From assembly GCA_014169315.1 (NCBI GenBank), contig AP022133.1, positions 1,364,001-1,428,000 on the forward strand: a stretch of DNA of 64,000 nucleotides, in the 5' to 3' direction. This DNA is from Enterobacter cloacae. GTDB taxonomy: Bacteria > Pseudomonadota > Gammaproteobacteria > Enterobacterales > Enterobacteriaceae. The notes below the pieces were generated by a model, which made no database searches, had not been told where the DNA came from, and saw nothing but the letters and a program-made list of their open reading frames with translations. Below are positions 36,856 to 46,403 of this stretch, in pieces. How positions within the stretch are numbered: position 1 is the first letter of the stretch; the number at the start of each line of letters is the position of its first letter. Position numbers and translations under genes: made by a program.

Positions 36856-38837
36856 CTTTCGTTTCCATCCATGTTGTAAATCGTTCTTGTCCAGCCCTCG
36901 TCCGGCCGGTTGACAAAGCTGATGGCTTCGCTGGCTGATGCACCGCCCTGTAATTCTCCGTTCTGTCTGAGCTCTACGGCGTTCCAGTGGGCCGAGCAGT
37001 GGATATAGTGTTGAGCAATCGCATCGACGTCTTCAGGCGTAAAACCGGTTACGGTTGTATGTTGACGAGCCGCTTTTCCCATTACGCGGACGCGTTCGCT
37101 GAACGGTCTCAGCTCATCAGGTAAGGTGTGCTGTTTAATGGTGTCTGGGTCAGCAAATAACGCTCCGGCTTCAACTGCCGCATCGACCATTACCCGCAGC
37201 GCGACCTTCGACCAGTCATAACTCACCGTACGATGGCGCAACGTCAGCGCGGCAAAGGTGCGTTTCTTAGGCTGACTGTGATTGTCTGGCGGGGCGAAAT
37301 CATCCTCCCATACGTCCGGGGTGATGGCGTTGGTACGAATAATGGGCATAATGGCTGGGGAATGTTCCAGCACGCGCAGCTGCGCCATCGCCTGCTGGTA
37401 AACGTGCGATTGCGATCCCGGCTGGTTTTGAGACAGGGTTTCCACCTGAGGACGAGTGAGAAAGAGGTTCTCCCGCAGCTGGGGCAGATAACCACCACCG
37501 ATATCGGAATGGGCACCCGGGAGTGCCAGCTCGGGCCACGCGGGGGCAACGCTGTTAAGGGCGAAGTTATAGCGGCACTCGTGCTGGGCGGTGATATGGA
37601 ATACCTTTTCCGCAACACCCGGACGCAGACGGATGTCGACATTGCCCGTATCGGCGCTATGCGGATTAAGACCGTTTGCCAGCGTGCCGACCGCCGCCAC
37701 GGTGTCCATGATGCCGAGAAAACGGGTTTTGCCTGCAGATGCGCCGCGATAATTATATTCTTTCATCCCGTTCGAGATTGCATTGATGATAGCGCGTTCT
37801 TCAGACTGGATGCGGTTGGCGAAGTGCCGTGCTGCCGCCGCACCTCGGCTGAAGCCGAAGATATCAAACAGCAGGTTTTTGACAGCAAACTTACCGTTTT
37901 GTTGGGAGAGCGTTTTCTTTATCCCAGCTTCCAACTGCACCACTGCAGCGTCAGTTTTTGCGATAATCCCGGTCTCAGCAGTGCCCAGACCCAGTCCTAT
38001 CGGATTATCGGGTTCCCCCGCCCGGGTACCTATTCCTTCGACATAGATAGCACCCTGGATGTAGCTGCTGTCTGGAAGAAAGTTTTGTTCATACAATTCA
38101 TTTAACCAATGAATGTTTGTGTAATACCCCAGATAGCTACCCGCTCCGATCCCGCTGATGCCCATTTTCTCCGATGCATTTCTGGCGAGAATGGTTTCCG
38201 CATCCAGGCTATTGATATCAAAGTACTGTGCCGTAAGCGCCTCAAGCATGTTCCGGGTATTCACCGCGTTATTACCCGTGCCGTCAAAGAAGATCCCTAG
38301 CACCAGCGTCACCTTACGCTCTGGTGGCTCTTCGGGCAGGAGAATTTTCTGCGACACCGGGAAAAGGCGGTGATAATTTTCCGGCGTCAGCAGGTAATCG
38401 AACTCGGTACCAGCGATAAGATGCCGGCTCAGAATATAATCGTAATTCACCGATATATATTCGTAGGGCATATTGTTCATCTTGACGGTCTGATAAACAG
38501 ACTGTAGTGTTGCACCGCGAAGTTCGATAAGATAAAACTTTTCCATGTGTCCGTATTTATTAGTACGGTAAATATCAAACGTCAGTTTTAGACGTTCATT
38601 ATTATTAATGGCGTTATTGAGTAATGGAGAGCTTTTATCCAGGAGTTTGCAAAATTGCAGGGCGTGATGATGGATACCTCCATTAACCCCAGCCACCGCC
38701 TGCGTCAGGCTGAAGACAAAGATTTCATCTTCATGCCCCAGCTGATAGCGGTTACCAACAGAGGCCTGTGAACCACAGCCTGCTGAAATCTTTCCCTGAA
38801 TATCACCCTCAAGCGTTAAATAAATAATGTTGCTCAT
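36852..38837 (-). CDS. Hcp fused to a Tle1-like DUF2235 phospholipase (T6SS effector)
   Basis: 661 residues. Residues 1 to about 148 are an Hcp tube domain: MSNIIYLTLEGDIQGKISAG, the Hcp core YQLGHEDEIFVFSL, LLDKSSPLLNNAI, and RTNKYGHMEKFYLIELRGA. A short proline-rich linker (about 158-173) leads to a DUF2235 hydrolase domain (from about 175): GIFFDGTGNN, the nucleophile motif GFSRG with Ser330, and PGAHSDIGGGY (439-450) with the acid/base residues. Proteins of this kind ride in the T6SS tube and degrade membrane phospholipids of target cells. No other T6SS gene is in the window, so it is an orphan island. Stop overlaps the start of an immunity lipoprotein. Confidence 0.9.
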   Translation of the reverse strand: MSNIIYLTLEGDIQGKISAGCGSQASVGNRYQLGHEDEIFVFSLTQAVAGVNGGIHHHALQFCKLLDKSSPLLNNAINNNERLKLTFDIYRTNKYGHMEKFYLIELRGATLQSVYQTVKMNNMPYEYISVNYDYILSRHLIAGTEFDYLLTPENYHRLFPVSQKILLPEEPPERKVTLVLGIFFDGTGNNAVNTRNMLEALTAQYFDINSLDAETILARNASEKMGISGIGAGSYLGYYTNIHWLNELYEQNFLPDSSYIQGAIYVEGIGTRAGEPDNPIGLGLGTAETGIIAKTDAAVVQLEAGIKKTLSQQNGKFAVKNLLFDIFGFSRGAAAARHFANRIQSEERAIINAISNGMKEYNYRGASAGKTRFLGIMDTVAAVGTLANGLNPHSADTGNVDIRLRPGVAEKVFHITAQHECRYNFALNSVAPAWPELALPGAHSDIGGGYLPQLRENLFLTRPQVETLSQNQPGSQSHVYQQAMAQLRVLEHSPAIMPIIRTNAITPDVWEDDFAPPDNHSQPKKRTFAALTLRHRTVSYDWSKVALRVMVDAAVEAGALFADPDTIKQHTLPDELRPFSERVRVMGKAARQHTTVTGFTPEDVDAIAQHYIHCSAHWNAVELRQNGELQGGASASEAISFVNRPDEGWTRTIYNMDGNER

Positions 38838-39021
38838 TTGCTTCCCTGAGTGAGGTGTTTAATCAGGAAGAAGCCTAATGATAAAATTGAGGTGTTAACT
38901 TGTTATTAATCAAATTAAATGAAGGAAATGGTTTTTATTTAAGCGTAAAAGGAATGGCTAATAAATTAAATGGTAGTGGGGACGGAAAGAAATATCTTAT
39001 TATCAGAGGTGTAAAATTAAA

Positions 39022-39050
39022 AAATCCCCGGCGATGTATGCCGGGGATTT
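39022..39050 (-). terminator. ybiW terminator
   Basis: AAATCCCCGGC/GCCGGGGATTT perfect 11-bp inverted repeat with a seven-base loop, just after the ybiW stop; a T run follows on the minus strand. Confidence 0.85.
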
Positions 39051-39061
39051 GTGTATGCAAA

Positions 39062-41494
39062 TTAAAGCGTATGTTCAGTACGCGCAATAATATCGTCCTG
39101 CGCATCCGGCGACAGGGCAGTAAAGAACGCCGAGTAACCCGCTACGCGCACCACCAGGTCACGATACTGGTCAGGGTGTTTCTTCGCTTCCAGCAGTGTT
39201 TCCCGCGAAACGATGTTGTACTGAATATGCCAGCCTTTATGCACCTCGAAGAAGGTACGCAGCAGCACCATTAACTTCTGGCGGTCGCTGTCGTTTTCCA
39301 GCGTTGATGGGTTCAGTTTCTGGTTTAACAGCACGCCGCCGAGGATCGCTTCGGTTGGCAGTTTACCTACGGAGCCAATCACCGCCGTTGGGCCGAGGTG
39401 GTCAGTACCGGAGGCCGGGCTTGCCCCTTCAGCCAGCGGCGTATGTGCTTTACGTCCGTCTGGTGTTGCCATCGTTGCTGCACCAAATGGTACGTTCGCA
39501 GAGATGGAGGAGGTACCTGCATAGTAGTTACCGCCAATCGGGCCACGACCGTAGCGTGGGTTATGGTACTGCTTCAGCTCTTCGATATAGGTTTCGTAAG
39601 CACGGGTGAGCAGCATATCCACGCTGTCGTCGTCGTTACCGTATTTCGGCGCGCCGTTGATGAGACGCTGGCGCAACTGCTCGTGGGTCAGCCCGTCGAA
39701 ATCATCCGCCAGGGCAGCCGCCAGCTGTTGTTGACCAATCGTTCCCTGTTCGAACACCAGCTTTTTCACCGCGGCAAGGCTGTTACCGAGGTTAGCGATC
39801 CCCACCTGCAGGCCGGAGACCCAGTCGTACTTCGCGCCGCCTTGCTTGATGCTTTTCGCGCGTTCGATGCAGTCATCTACCAGGGCCGAGCAGAGAATAT
39901 CGTGGACGTTCTCCTCCAGCATGGTGTCTACCACATATTCAATCTCAATGGATTTACGGGTGTAGTAGCGGATCTGGGTGTCCCAGGCCGCCATCACTTC
40001 CCCGAAGTTATTGAAGTTACCGGCGGAGAGCGCTTTCTCCTGCGGCAGGAACACGTTGCCGCTGGTGGCATCACGGCCGCCTTCCAGCGCGGCCAGCATC
40101 ACGCGGGCAAAGTTAATGAAGCTCATGCCGGTGCAGCGATAGCCCCACTTGCCGCCAACCGCCGTTTCGATACAGCCAATCGCCGCATAGTCGTAGGCGT
40201 CGTCTTTCTCAACGCCCAGCTTGATGAACTCCGGGATCACGATTTCATCGTTGTTAAATGCTGGCATACCAAAGCCGCAGCGGATCACCTGCACGCAGGC
40301 GTCGAGGAAGTCATTACTCATTCCGGCGTGATAACGCACGCTCAGGTTAGGCTGGGTAGAGCGCAGACGGCCGCAGGACTCCAGGATAGCGTAGGAGAGC
40401 GGGTTCACGGCATCCATTGGCTCACCGTTCACCAGTTTCTGACCACCGATAGTCACGTTCTGATACAGCGGACTACCCGCAGAGGCTTTGGAGTGCGAAC
40501 CGGAGCGGATCTTGTTCACTTCGAGCAGCTTCAGCCAGCAGCTGTGCAGCAGTTCAATGGCGTGTTCGCGGTCGAGGTTCTGGTTCAGCTCCACGTCACG
40601 ACGGTAGTACGGATAAAGATACTGATCCATACGGGCAAACGACACGGAGTGGCCGTTGGATTCAATTTGCAGGATCAACTGGATGAAGTAGCACAGCTGC
40701 AGCGCCTGCCAGAACGTTTTGGGTGGTTCATGGGCGATAACGTCGCAGTTTTCTGCCATTGCCAGCAGTTCATCACGGCGGCTTTCACGCGTTTCGGTGG
40801 AGGCCATTTCGCGTGCCAGTGCGGCAAAACGTGCGATATGCAGACTTACGGCTTCCAGTACGATATCGATCGCTTTCAGGAACTGGTCTCCGTGGAGGTC
40901 TTCCAGCACGGTCAGGTTGATGCGGGAACGGCGCTCTGCCACTTTGGCGCGCATCCCGTCGAGACCTTTTTCCAGCACCAGCGGGAAGTTAACGGCCAGG
41001 TGTGCATCGCCGGAGGTCATGTTGCCTTCGGCTTTGATAATGCCAGTTTCCAGCAGGCCTTTCTGTTCGTCGGTGAACATCCCGTAACAGCGATCCTGCA
41101 CCGTCTGGCCGCGCCACCACGGACAGACTTCGTGCAGGACGCGTTTATTCTCTTCGCTTACGGCAAAACCTGCACCCGGGCGGTCCGCCAGATCGTCGAT
41201 CTCTTTCTCAATCCAGGAGACGGTATATTCCGGGAAGATCGGCGCGGCGCGCACTTCGCTTGCCTGGTTACCGATGATCAGCTCATCGTGTTTGATCCAG
41301 ATGGTGCGTTTTGCCAGGTGATGTGCCAGTGCCAGGGCCCGGCGTACCGGAACAGGCTTGTCCATGTGCTGCTGGTACATTTCGGTGTAGTGCTGTGCGC
41401 GTTCGGTACACACCGGCGGCTTGACGATATGCACCAGGGCGGTTTTGTGCGCTTTAATACGGTCGCTTAGCGTGTTGAGATTCAGGGTTGTCAT
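39062..41494 (-). CDS. ybiW: Putative glycyl radical enzyme YbiW
   Basis: 810 residues (the E. coli length), pyruvate formate-lyase-like superfamily. The active-site cysteine is Cys441 in AAIGCIETAV and the glycyl radical loop is RVAGYSAFF with Gly786 near the C-terminus. SxAGSPLYQNVTIGG and TMSGDAHLAV-type blocks support the family. It works in anaerobic conditions and is activated by the neighbouring radical SAM protein YbiY, whose gene is 4 bp upstream. Its natural substrate is not known; sequence relatives include glycerol and choline-type dehydratases. Confidence 0.95.
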   Translation of the reverse strand: MTTLNLNTLSDRIKAHKTALVHIVKPPVCTERAQHYTEMYQQHMDKPVPVRRALALAHHLAKRTIWIKHDELIIGNQASEVRAAPIFPEYTVSWIEKEIDDLADRPGAGFAVSEENKRVLHEVCPWWRGQTVQDRCYGMFTDEQKGLLETGIIKAEGNMTSGDAHLAVNFPLVLEKGLDGMRAKVAERRSRINLTVLEDLHGDQFLKAIDIVLEAVSLHIARFAALAREMASTETRESRRDELLAMAENCDVIAHEPPKTFWQALQLCYFIQLILQIESNGHSVSFARMDQYLYPYYRRDVELNQNLDREHAIELLHSCWLKLLEVNKIRSGSHSKASAGSPLYQNVTIGGQKLVNGEPMDAVNPLSYAILESCGRLRSTQPNLSVRYHAGMSNDFLDACVQVIRCGFGMPAFNNDEIVIPEFIKLGVEKDDAYDYAAIGCIETAVGGKWGYRCTGMSFINFARVMLAALEGGRDATSGNVFLPQEKALSAGNFNNFGEVMAAWDTQIRYYTRKSIEIEYVVDTMLEENVHDILCSALVDDCIERAKSIKQGGAKYDWVSGLQVGIANLGNSLAAVKKLVFEQGTIGQQQLAAALADDFDGLTHEQLRQRLINGAPKYGNDDDSVDMLLTRAYETYIEELKQYHNPRYGRGPIGGNYYAGTSSISANVPFGAATMATPDGRKAHTPLAEGASPASGTDHLGPTAVIGSVGKLPTEAILGGVLLNQKLNPSTLENDSDRQKLMVLLRTFFEVHKGWHIQYNIVSRETLLEAKKHPDQYRDLVVRVAGYSAFFTALSPDAQDDIIARTEHTL

Positions 41495-41498
41495 CAGT

Positions 41499-42398
41499 TT
41501 ATCCTCGTAAGGTCGCGGTTAACCCTTTCTGGCAGGCATACTGCTGTGCAAAGTCCAGTAGTGCAGGGTTATCCAGCGGTTTGTCAGGGGCAGAGTAGGG
41601 TTGGCCGAGCAGGGTGTATTTGTTCATGCCCAGCGTGTGATACGGCAGAAAATGAATATCGTGGACGTTGAGTTCGTCGGCAGCGAAATTGATAATGTCA
41701 GTAATGGAAGCTTCATCAGCGTTAAAGCCCTGGATCAGCGGTACGCGGATGGTTATCTGTTTCCCGGCGGCAGTAAGGCGTTTCAGGTTATCCAGGATCC
41801 GTTTTGCCGAGCCGTCCGTCCATTGTTTGAACGTGTCACCATCGACGTGCTTCAGGTCGGCCAGGAACAGATCGACATAAGGCAATGAGGGTTCGATATA
41901 GTGCCACGGTACGTGAAGGCAGGTTTCGACGGCAGTGTGGATCCCTTCTTCGTGGCTGGCCTTAAACAGGGCGTGCGCCAGCTCCGGGTTCATAAACGGT
42001 TCGCCACCGGAAAGGGTGATCCCACCGCCACTGCGATCGTAAAACGGTTTGTCACGTAGTACGGTGGCCATAATGTCTGCGACCTGCTGCTCTTCACCGC
42101 ATACGGTAAGCGCCTGCGTTGGACAGCAGTCAGTGAGGGCGTTGAGCGTTTCTTCGCTCAGTTTTTCCCGGTGGATGACCAGGCCGTTCAGCGCTCGTTC
42201 AATACAGCCCGGGGCAGCCAGCTGGCACAGGTCACAACCTTCGAGGCACAGACGTGCATCAAACAGCACATCCCGCGTGCGGGAGCGGCTTTCCGGGTTC
42301 TGACACCAGCGACAGCCCAGCGAGCAACCTTTCAGGAACACCACGGTACGAATACCTGGGCCATCGTGAGTGGAGTAACGCTGAATATTGAAGATCAT
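41499..42398 (-). CDS. ybiY: Glycyl-radical activating enzyme YbiY (radical SAM)
   Basis: 299 residues from ATG 42396-42398 ([18 protein letters not shown]), with GGGGC six bases upstream; an ATG seven codons further upstream is out of family. The radical SAM cluster motif is CSLGCRWC (CX3CX2C). Between it and SGGEPF lie eight-cysteine ferredoxin-type ligands ([18 protein letters not shown]). It installs the glycyl radical on YbiW using S-adenosylmethionine. It is the first gene of a two-gene operon, with an FNR-like box and a palindromic motif upstream. Confidence 0.94.
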   Translation of the reverse strand: MIFNIQRYSTHDGPGIRTVVFLKGCSLGCRWCQNPESRSRTRDVLFDARLCLEGCDLCQLAAPGCIERALNGLVIHREKLSEETLNALTDCCPTQALTVCGEEQQVADIMATVLRDKPFYDRSGGGITLSGGEPFMNPELAHALFKASHEEGIHTAVETCLHVPWHYIEPSLPYVDLFLADLKHVDGDTFKQWTDGSAKRILDNLKRLTAAGKQITIRVPLIQGFNADEASITDIINFAADELNVHDIHFLPYHTLGMNKYTLLGQPYSAPDKPLDNPALLDFAQQYACQKGLTATLRG

Positions 42399-42434
42399 TT
42401 TTTCGCCCCTTATTTGCATATGAAGATTAAATTA

Positions 42435-42448
42435 CTTTCGAATGAAAG
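42435..42448. promoter_or_regulatory. Palindromic motif in the ybiY-fsaA intergenic region
   Basis: CTTTCGAATGAAAG is the reverse of the ybiU/ybiV motif (CTTTCATTCGAAAG) and is a perfect 5+5 inverted repeat. It is 37 bp before ybiY and about 77 bp before fsaA, so it could serve both. Confidence 0.6.
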
Positions 42449-42453
42449 TTATC

Positions 42454-42467
42454 TTGATGTGGGTCAA
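42454..42467. promoter_or_regulatory. FNR-like box in the ybiY-fsaA intergenic region
   Basis: TTGAT-GTGG-GTCAA matches the FNR consensus TTGAT-N4-ATCAA at nine of ten positions. It lies 56 bp upstream of the ybiY start, a position fit for anaerobic activation of the glycyl radical enzyme genes. Confidence 0.55.
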
Positions 42468-42525
42468 CTCTTGAGCGGGTTTTGCCGTGATAGGGTAAGT
42501 GCAGGCTAATTTTGAGGGTTACATC

Positions 42526-43188
42526 ATGGAACTTTATCTCGACACATCCGATGTTGCGGCAGTGAGAAAGCTGGCACGTATCTTTCCACTGGCGGGCGTG
42601 ACCACCAACCCAAGCATCGTGGCAGCGGGTAAAACACCGCTCGACGTGCTGCTGCCAGAGTTACATGACGCGCTGGGTGGTAAAGGTCGTCTGTTCGCGC
42701 AGGTGATGGCGACCACCGCCGAAGGGATGGTGGATGATGCGCATAAACTGCGTGCAATTATTCATGACCTGGTCGTGAAAGTACCGGTGACAGCGGAAGG
42801 GCTGGGGGCAATTAAGATGCTGAAAGCCGAAGGGATCCCGACGCTGGGTACGGCGGTGTATGGTGCTGCTCAGGGGATGTTGTCCGCGCTGGCGGGAGCA
42901 GAGTACGTAGCGCCTTACGTTAACCGCGTAGATGCGCAGGGTGGGGACGGGATCCAGACGGTTATCGAGCTGCAACAACTGCTGACGCTGCATGCCCCGC
43001 AGTCAAAAGTGCTGGCCGCGAGCTTCAAAACCCCACGTCAGGCGCTGGATTGCCTGCTGGCGGGTTGTGAGTCCATCACGCTGCCGCTGGACGTGGCGCA
43101 GCAGTTTATTACGTCACCAGCAGTGGATGCGGCGATTGTGAAGTTTGAGCAGGACTGGCAGGGGGCGTTTGGGCGGACGTCTATCTGA
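42526..43188 (+). CDS. fsaA: Fructose-6-phosphate aldolase A
   Basis: 220 residues from ATG 42526 ([16 protein letters not shown]); an earlier in-frame ATG at 42499 is not used by the family. It is a class I aldolase of the transaldolase-like group with the Schiff-base Lys85 in LVVKVPVT. It interconverts fructose 6-phosphate with dihydroxyacetone and glyceraldehyde 3-phosphate. It is divergent from ybiY, whose enzymes act in anaerobic metabolism; whether they share a pathway is not known. Confidence 0.96.
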   Translation: MELYLDTSDVAAVRKLARIFPLAGVTTNPSIVAAGKTPLDVLLPELHDALGGKGRLFAQVMATTAEGMVDDAHKLRAIIHDLVVKVPVTAEGLGAIKMLKAEGIPTLGTAVYGAAQGMLSALAGAEYVAPYVNRVDAQGGDGIQTVIELQQLLTLHAPQSKVLAASFKTPRQALDCLLAGCESITLPLDVAQQFITSPAVDAAIVKFEQDWQGAFGRTSI

Positions 43189-43204
43189 CGGATGCTGCCT
43201 GATG

Positions 43205-43238
43205 CCCTCACTCCCGACCCTCTCCCACAGGGAGAGGG
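43205..43238. repeat. GC-rich hairpin repeat, copy 3 (fsaA/moeB junction)
   Basis: Reverse-orientation copy: CCCTCACTCCCGACCCTCTCCCACAGGGAGAGGG; the extended CATCAGGC tail is also seen on its left. Between the convergent fsaA and moeB. Confidence 0.8.
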
Positions 43239-43248
43239 AGCAAACACT

Positions 43249-43275
43249 AAAACGGCAACCTGAAGGTTGCCGTTT
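43249..43275. terminator. fsaA/moeB shared terminator
   Basis: AACGGCAACC and GGTTGCCGTT arms around a four-base loop, with T bases to the right and A to the left, so it can end both transcripts. Confidence 0.8.
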
Positions 43276-43278
43276 GCT

Positions 43279-44031
43279 TTAACCTCCGCAAACCTCACAC
43301 CCCGGGTTACGCATCAACTTCATCTCGCGGAACTGGCAGGTCATCGCGTCATACATCACGATTTTCCCTGCTGCTGGCGTGCCGTAGTGCGCCAGCACTT
43401 TGATTGCTTCCATCGCCTGCAGTGAGCCAATCACGCCGACGAGCGGAGCCATCACACCCGCCTCCACGCAGGTCAGCGCGTTTTCGCCAAACAGGCGGCT
43501 CAGGCAGCGGTAGCAGGGTTCACCTTCGGCGTACGTGAAGACACTGATTTGCCCCTCCATGCGGATCGCCGCACCGGAGACCAGCGGTACTTTATGGGCG
43601 AAACAGCCCGCGTTGAGCTGGTTACGAATGGTGACGTTATCGGTGCAGTCCAGCACGAGGTCATGCTGCGCAATCTGTGCGAACAGCGGTTCCTCGTCGA
43701 GCATGGCATCAATCAGGGTAAACTGAACGTTGGGGTTGATACGCGCCAGTGCCGCCCGGGCAGAGTTGACTTTCGGCTGGCCCACCGTCGCGTCGCTGTG
43801 CAACGTCTGGCGCTGCAGGTTTGATACCGATACGGTATCGAAATCCAGCAGCGTCATGCTACCCACGCCCGCAGCCGCCAGATACTGCGCAGCTGCGCAG
43901 CCCAGACCGCCCAGACCGACGACCAGCACCCGCGCCGCCCTGAGCGCTTCCTGACCCTCGAAATCAAAACCGCGCAGCACAATCTGACGGTTATAACGCA
44001 TCATCTCCTGGTCGTTCAGCTCTGCCGCCAT
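43279..44031 (-). CDS. moeB: Molybdopterin-synthase adenylyltransferase MoeB
   Basis: 250 residues (E. coli 249). The nucleotide site is VVGLGGLGCAAAQYLAAAG near residue 38, followed by the conserved DFDTVSVSNLQRQTL. Zinc is bound by CYRC and CEVC motifs in the last part. MoeB adenylates the C-terminal glycine of MoaD so it can be thiocarboxylated for molybdopterin synthesis. It is 2 bp after moeA and shares its transcript. Confidence 0.95.
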   Translation of the reverse strand: MAAELNDQEMMRYNRQIVLRGFDFEGQEALRAARVLVVGLGGLGCAAAQYLAAAGVGSMTLLDFDTVSVSNLQRQTLHSDATVGQPKVNSARAALARINPNVQFTLIDAMLDEEPLFAQIAQHDLVLDCTDNVTIRNQLNAGCFAHKVPLVSGAAIRMEGQISVFTYAEGEPCYRCLSRLFGENALTCVEAGVMAPLVGVIGSLQAMEAIKVLAHYGTPAAGKIVMYDAMTCQFREMKLMRNPGCEVCGG

Positions 44032-44033
44032 CG

Positions 44034-45266
44034 TCAGCCTCCGAACAGATGATTAAAGCTTTCCACTTCAACCCATTCGCCGGCTTCCACGCTGCCGCGC
44101 TCGCGCTCCAGCACGATAAAGCAGTTTCCCTGACTGAAGGAGCTGAAAATGTGCGAGCCCTGATGGCCGGTAGTACTCACTTCCAGCTCGCCGTCGGCGT
44201 TGCGTGTCAAAATCCCACGCTGGAAATCAAGACGACCCGGTGATTTTTTAAGCCGTGTTGCCGCACGCACGCGCTGACGCACCGGAAGTGGAGCCACATT
44301 GCTGCCAGAAAGCTTCGCCAGCAGCGGCTGCACCAGCTGGTAGAAGGTCAATGCCGCAGAGACCGGGTTACCCGGCAGGCCACAGAACCAGCTGTGCTCC
44401 AGCTTACCAAACGCGAACGGTTTGCCCGGTTTGATGGCCAGCTTCCAGAAGGCTATCTCCCCCAACTCTTCGAGCATGGTTTTGGTGTAATCCGCTTCCC
44501 CCACGGAGACGCCGCCGGAGCTTATCACCACGTCGGCGGATTTATCCGCTTCAATAAACGCGGCGCGCAGTTTTTCCGGGTCGTCGGGAATAATGCCAAG
44601 GTTGATGACTTCACAACCCAACTGCTCCAGCATCAGATGTACCGCCAGGCGGTTGGTGTCGTAAATCTGCCCCTCTTTTAGCGGCTGGCCGGGCAGCTGA
44701 AGCTCGTCACCGGTGGAGAAGACGGCGACACGTACCTTACGAATGACGTCGATTTCGGCGATGCCAAGCGAGGCCAGCACCGGCAGCTCGGCCACTGTCA
44801 GCTTCTGTCCGGCGGCAAAAACCGTTGCGCCGAGGGTAATGTCTTCCCCGACACGGCGGATGTTCTGGCCCGCTTTGACGCTGGCGGTAAAATGTACGCC
44901 GCCGTCGGTTTGTTCCGTCTCTTCCTGCATCACCACGGCATCGCATCCCGCCGGAACCGGGGCACCGGTCATGATGCGCACGCAGGTGCCAGCCGGCCAT
45001 TCACCCTTAAACGGTTGACCCGCAAACGCTTTACCTGCTACCGGCAGCGCCTGGCCCGTCTGGATATCCGCCAGGCGCACTGCGTAGCCGTCCATCGCGG
45101 CGTTATCGAACCCAGGCACGTTAAGCGGGGAGACGATATCGCGTGCGGCAATACGACCAAAACAGCGCACTAACGGCAGCGTCTCGTGATCATGCAGCGG
45201 GGAGATTCGGTTGAGCATTTGCGTGAGTGCCGTTTCAAGCGGCATCAGTCCGGCGGTAAAATCCAT
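44034..45266 (-). CDS. moeA: Molybdopterin molybdenumtransferase MoeA
   Basis: 410 residues from ATG 45264-45266, preceded by AGGAG six bases away; a longer frame to 45302 has no support. It inserts molybdate into adenylyl-molybdopterin. Typical blocks are [38 protein letters not shown] and [13 protein letters not shown], then [13 protein letters not shown]. It leads the moeAB operon and is divergent from iaaA. Confidence 0.96.
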   Translation of the reverse strand: MDFTAGLMPLETALTQMLNRISPLHDHETLPLVRCFGRIAARDIVSPLNVPGFDNAAMDGYAVRLADIQTGQALPVAGKAFAGQPFKGEWPAGTCVRIMTGAPVPAGCDAVVMQEETEQTDGGVHFTASVKAGQNIRRVGEDITLGATVFAAGQKLTVAELPVLASLGIAEIDVIRKVRVAVFSTGDELQLPGQPLKEGQIYDTNRLAVHLMLEQLGCEVINLGIIPDDPEKLRAAFIEADKSADVVISSGGVSVGEADYTKTMLEELGEIAFWKLAIKPGKPFAFGKLEHSWFCGLPGNPVSAALTFYQLVQPLLAKLSGSNVAPLPVRQRVRAATRLKKSPGRLDFQRGILTRNADGELEVSTTGHQGSHIFSSFSQGNCFIVLERERGSVEAGEWVEVESFNHLFGG

Positions 45267-45453
45267 AGGTGGCTCCTGCACAGTAACAACGAAAGCGTCC
45301 ATTATGGCAGAAAAGTGCCACTAACAGTATGACCCGCCTGGAGTACCCTTTACATCGTTGTTGCGTCTTTCTATATTCAAAAATTATCTGAAGAATCATC
45401 AACGATAATGATATTTATAGCAAAAGCGGCAAGTCGGCTAACGGTGATGTGAA

Positions 45454-46392
45454 ATGGTTAATGCGGTTATCGCAATTCATGGTGGTGCAGGGGCAATTAC
45501 CCGCGCAAAGCTCAGCCCTGAGCAGGAAAAATGCTATATCGACGCGCTTTACGCCATTGTAGAAACAGGCCAGCGGATGCTGGAGGCAGGCGAGAGCGCG
45601 CTGGATGTGGTCACCGAGGCGGTGCGTCTGCTGGAAGAGTGTCCGCTGTTTAATGCGGGGATCGGCTCCGTGTTTACGCGCGATGAAACCCATGAGCTGG
45701 ACGCCTGTGTGATGGACGGTATCACTCTGAAAGCGGGGGCAGTGGCTGGCGTGAGCCACCTGCGTAACCCCGTTCTGGCGGCACGTCTGGTGATGGAAGA
45801 GAGTCCCCATGTCCTGTTGACGGGAGCCGGAGCGGAACAGTTTGCCTTTGAACACGGGATGGAGGCGGTCTCGCCCGATCTCTTTTCGACCCCGGAGCGT
45901 TATCAACAACTGCTGGAGGCTCGTTCAGCGGGTGTGACACAGCTTGACCACACTGCACCGCTGGATGAGACCACCAAAATGGGCACGGTAGGGGCGGTTG
46001 CGCTCGATAAAGCCGGTAACCTTGCGGCCGCCACCTCGACTGGCGGCATGACCAACAAACTGCCGGGCCGGGTAGGTGATAGCCCACTGCCGGGGGCAGG
46101 ATGCTACGCCAACAACGCCACAGCGGCGGTGTCGTGTACCGGGACGGGCGAAGTCTTTATTCGCACCCTTGCGGCGTATGACATTACCGCACTGATGGAT
46201 TACGGCGGATTAAGCCTGAGTGAGGCCTGTGAACGTGTGGTGATGGAGAAGTTGCCTGCGCTGGGCGGCGTCGGTGGGTTAATTGCCGTGGATCATGAAG
46301 GAAACGTGGCGTTGCCGTTTAACAGTGAAGGTATGTACCGTGCCTGGGGCTATGCGGGTGATGAGCCCAGTACGGGGATCTATCGTGAATAA
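45454..46392 (+). CDS. iaaA: Isoaspartyl peptidase/L-asparaginase IaaA
   Basis: 312 residues, an Ntn-hydrolase. It cleaves itself before Thr178 (KMGTVGAVA), which becomes the nucleophile of the beta subunit, so the protein matures into alpha and beta parts. The conserved AIHGGAG opening and [14 protein letters not shown] block fit. It degrades isoaspartyl dipeptides and some asparagine. It is the first gene of a run with gsiABCD (11 bp before gsiA), and the peptides it splits may come through that transporter. Confidence 0.94.
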   Translation: MVNAVIAIHGGAGAITRAKLSPEQEKCYIDALYAIVETGQRMLEAGESALDVVTEAVRLLEECPLFNAGIGSVFTRDETHELDACVMDGITLKAGAVAGVSHLRNPVLAARLVMEESPHVLLTGAGAEQFAFEHGMEAVSPDLFSTPERYQQLLEARSAGVTQLDHTAPLDETTKMGTVGAVALDKAGNLAAATSTGGMTNKLPGRVGDSPLPGAGCYANNATAAVSCTGTGEVFIRTLAAYDITALMDYGGLSLSEACERVVMEKLPALGGVGGLIAVDHEGNVALPFNSEGMYRAWGYAGDEPSTGIYRE

Positions 46393-46403
46393 GGGGGCAA
46401 AGC

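Noticed and set aside
39398..41470. 690-codon open frame opposite ybiW
   Set aside because: It is the antisense shadow of ybiW; its composition and lack of ribosome site do not support a gene.
45400..45425. AT-rich stretch with AACGATAATGATATTTA as a Fur box before iaaA
   Set aside because: Only part of the 19-bp consensus matches and the genes have no iron link.
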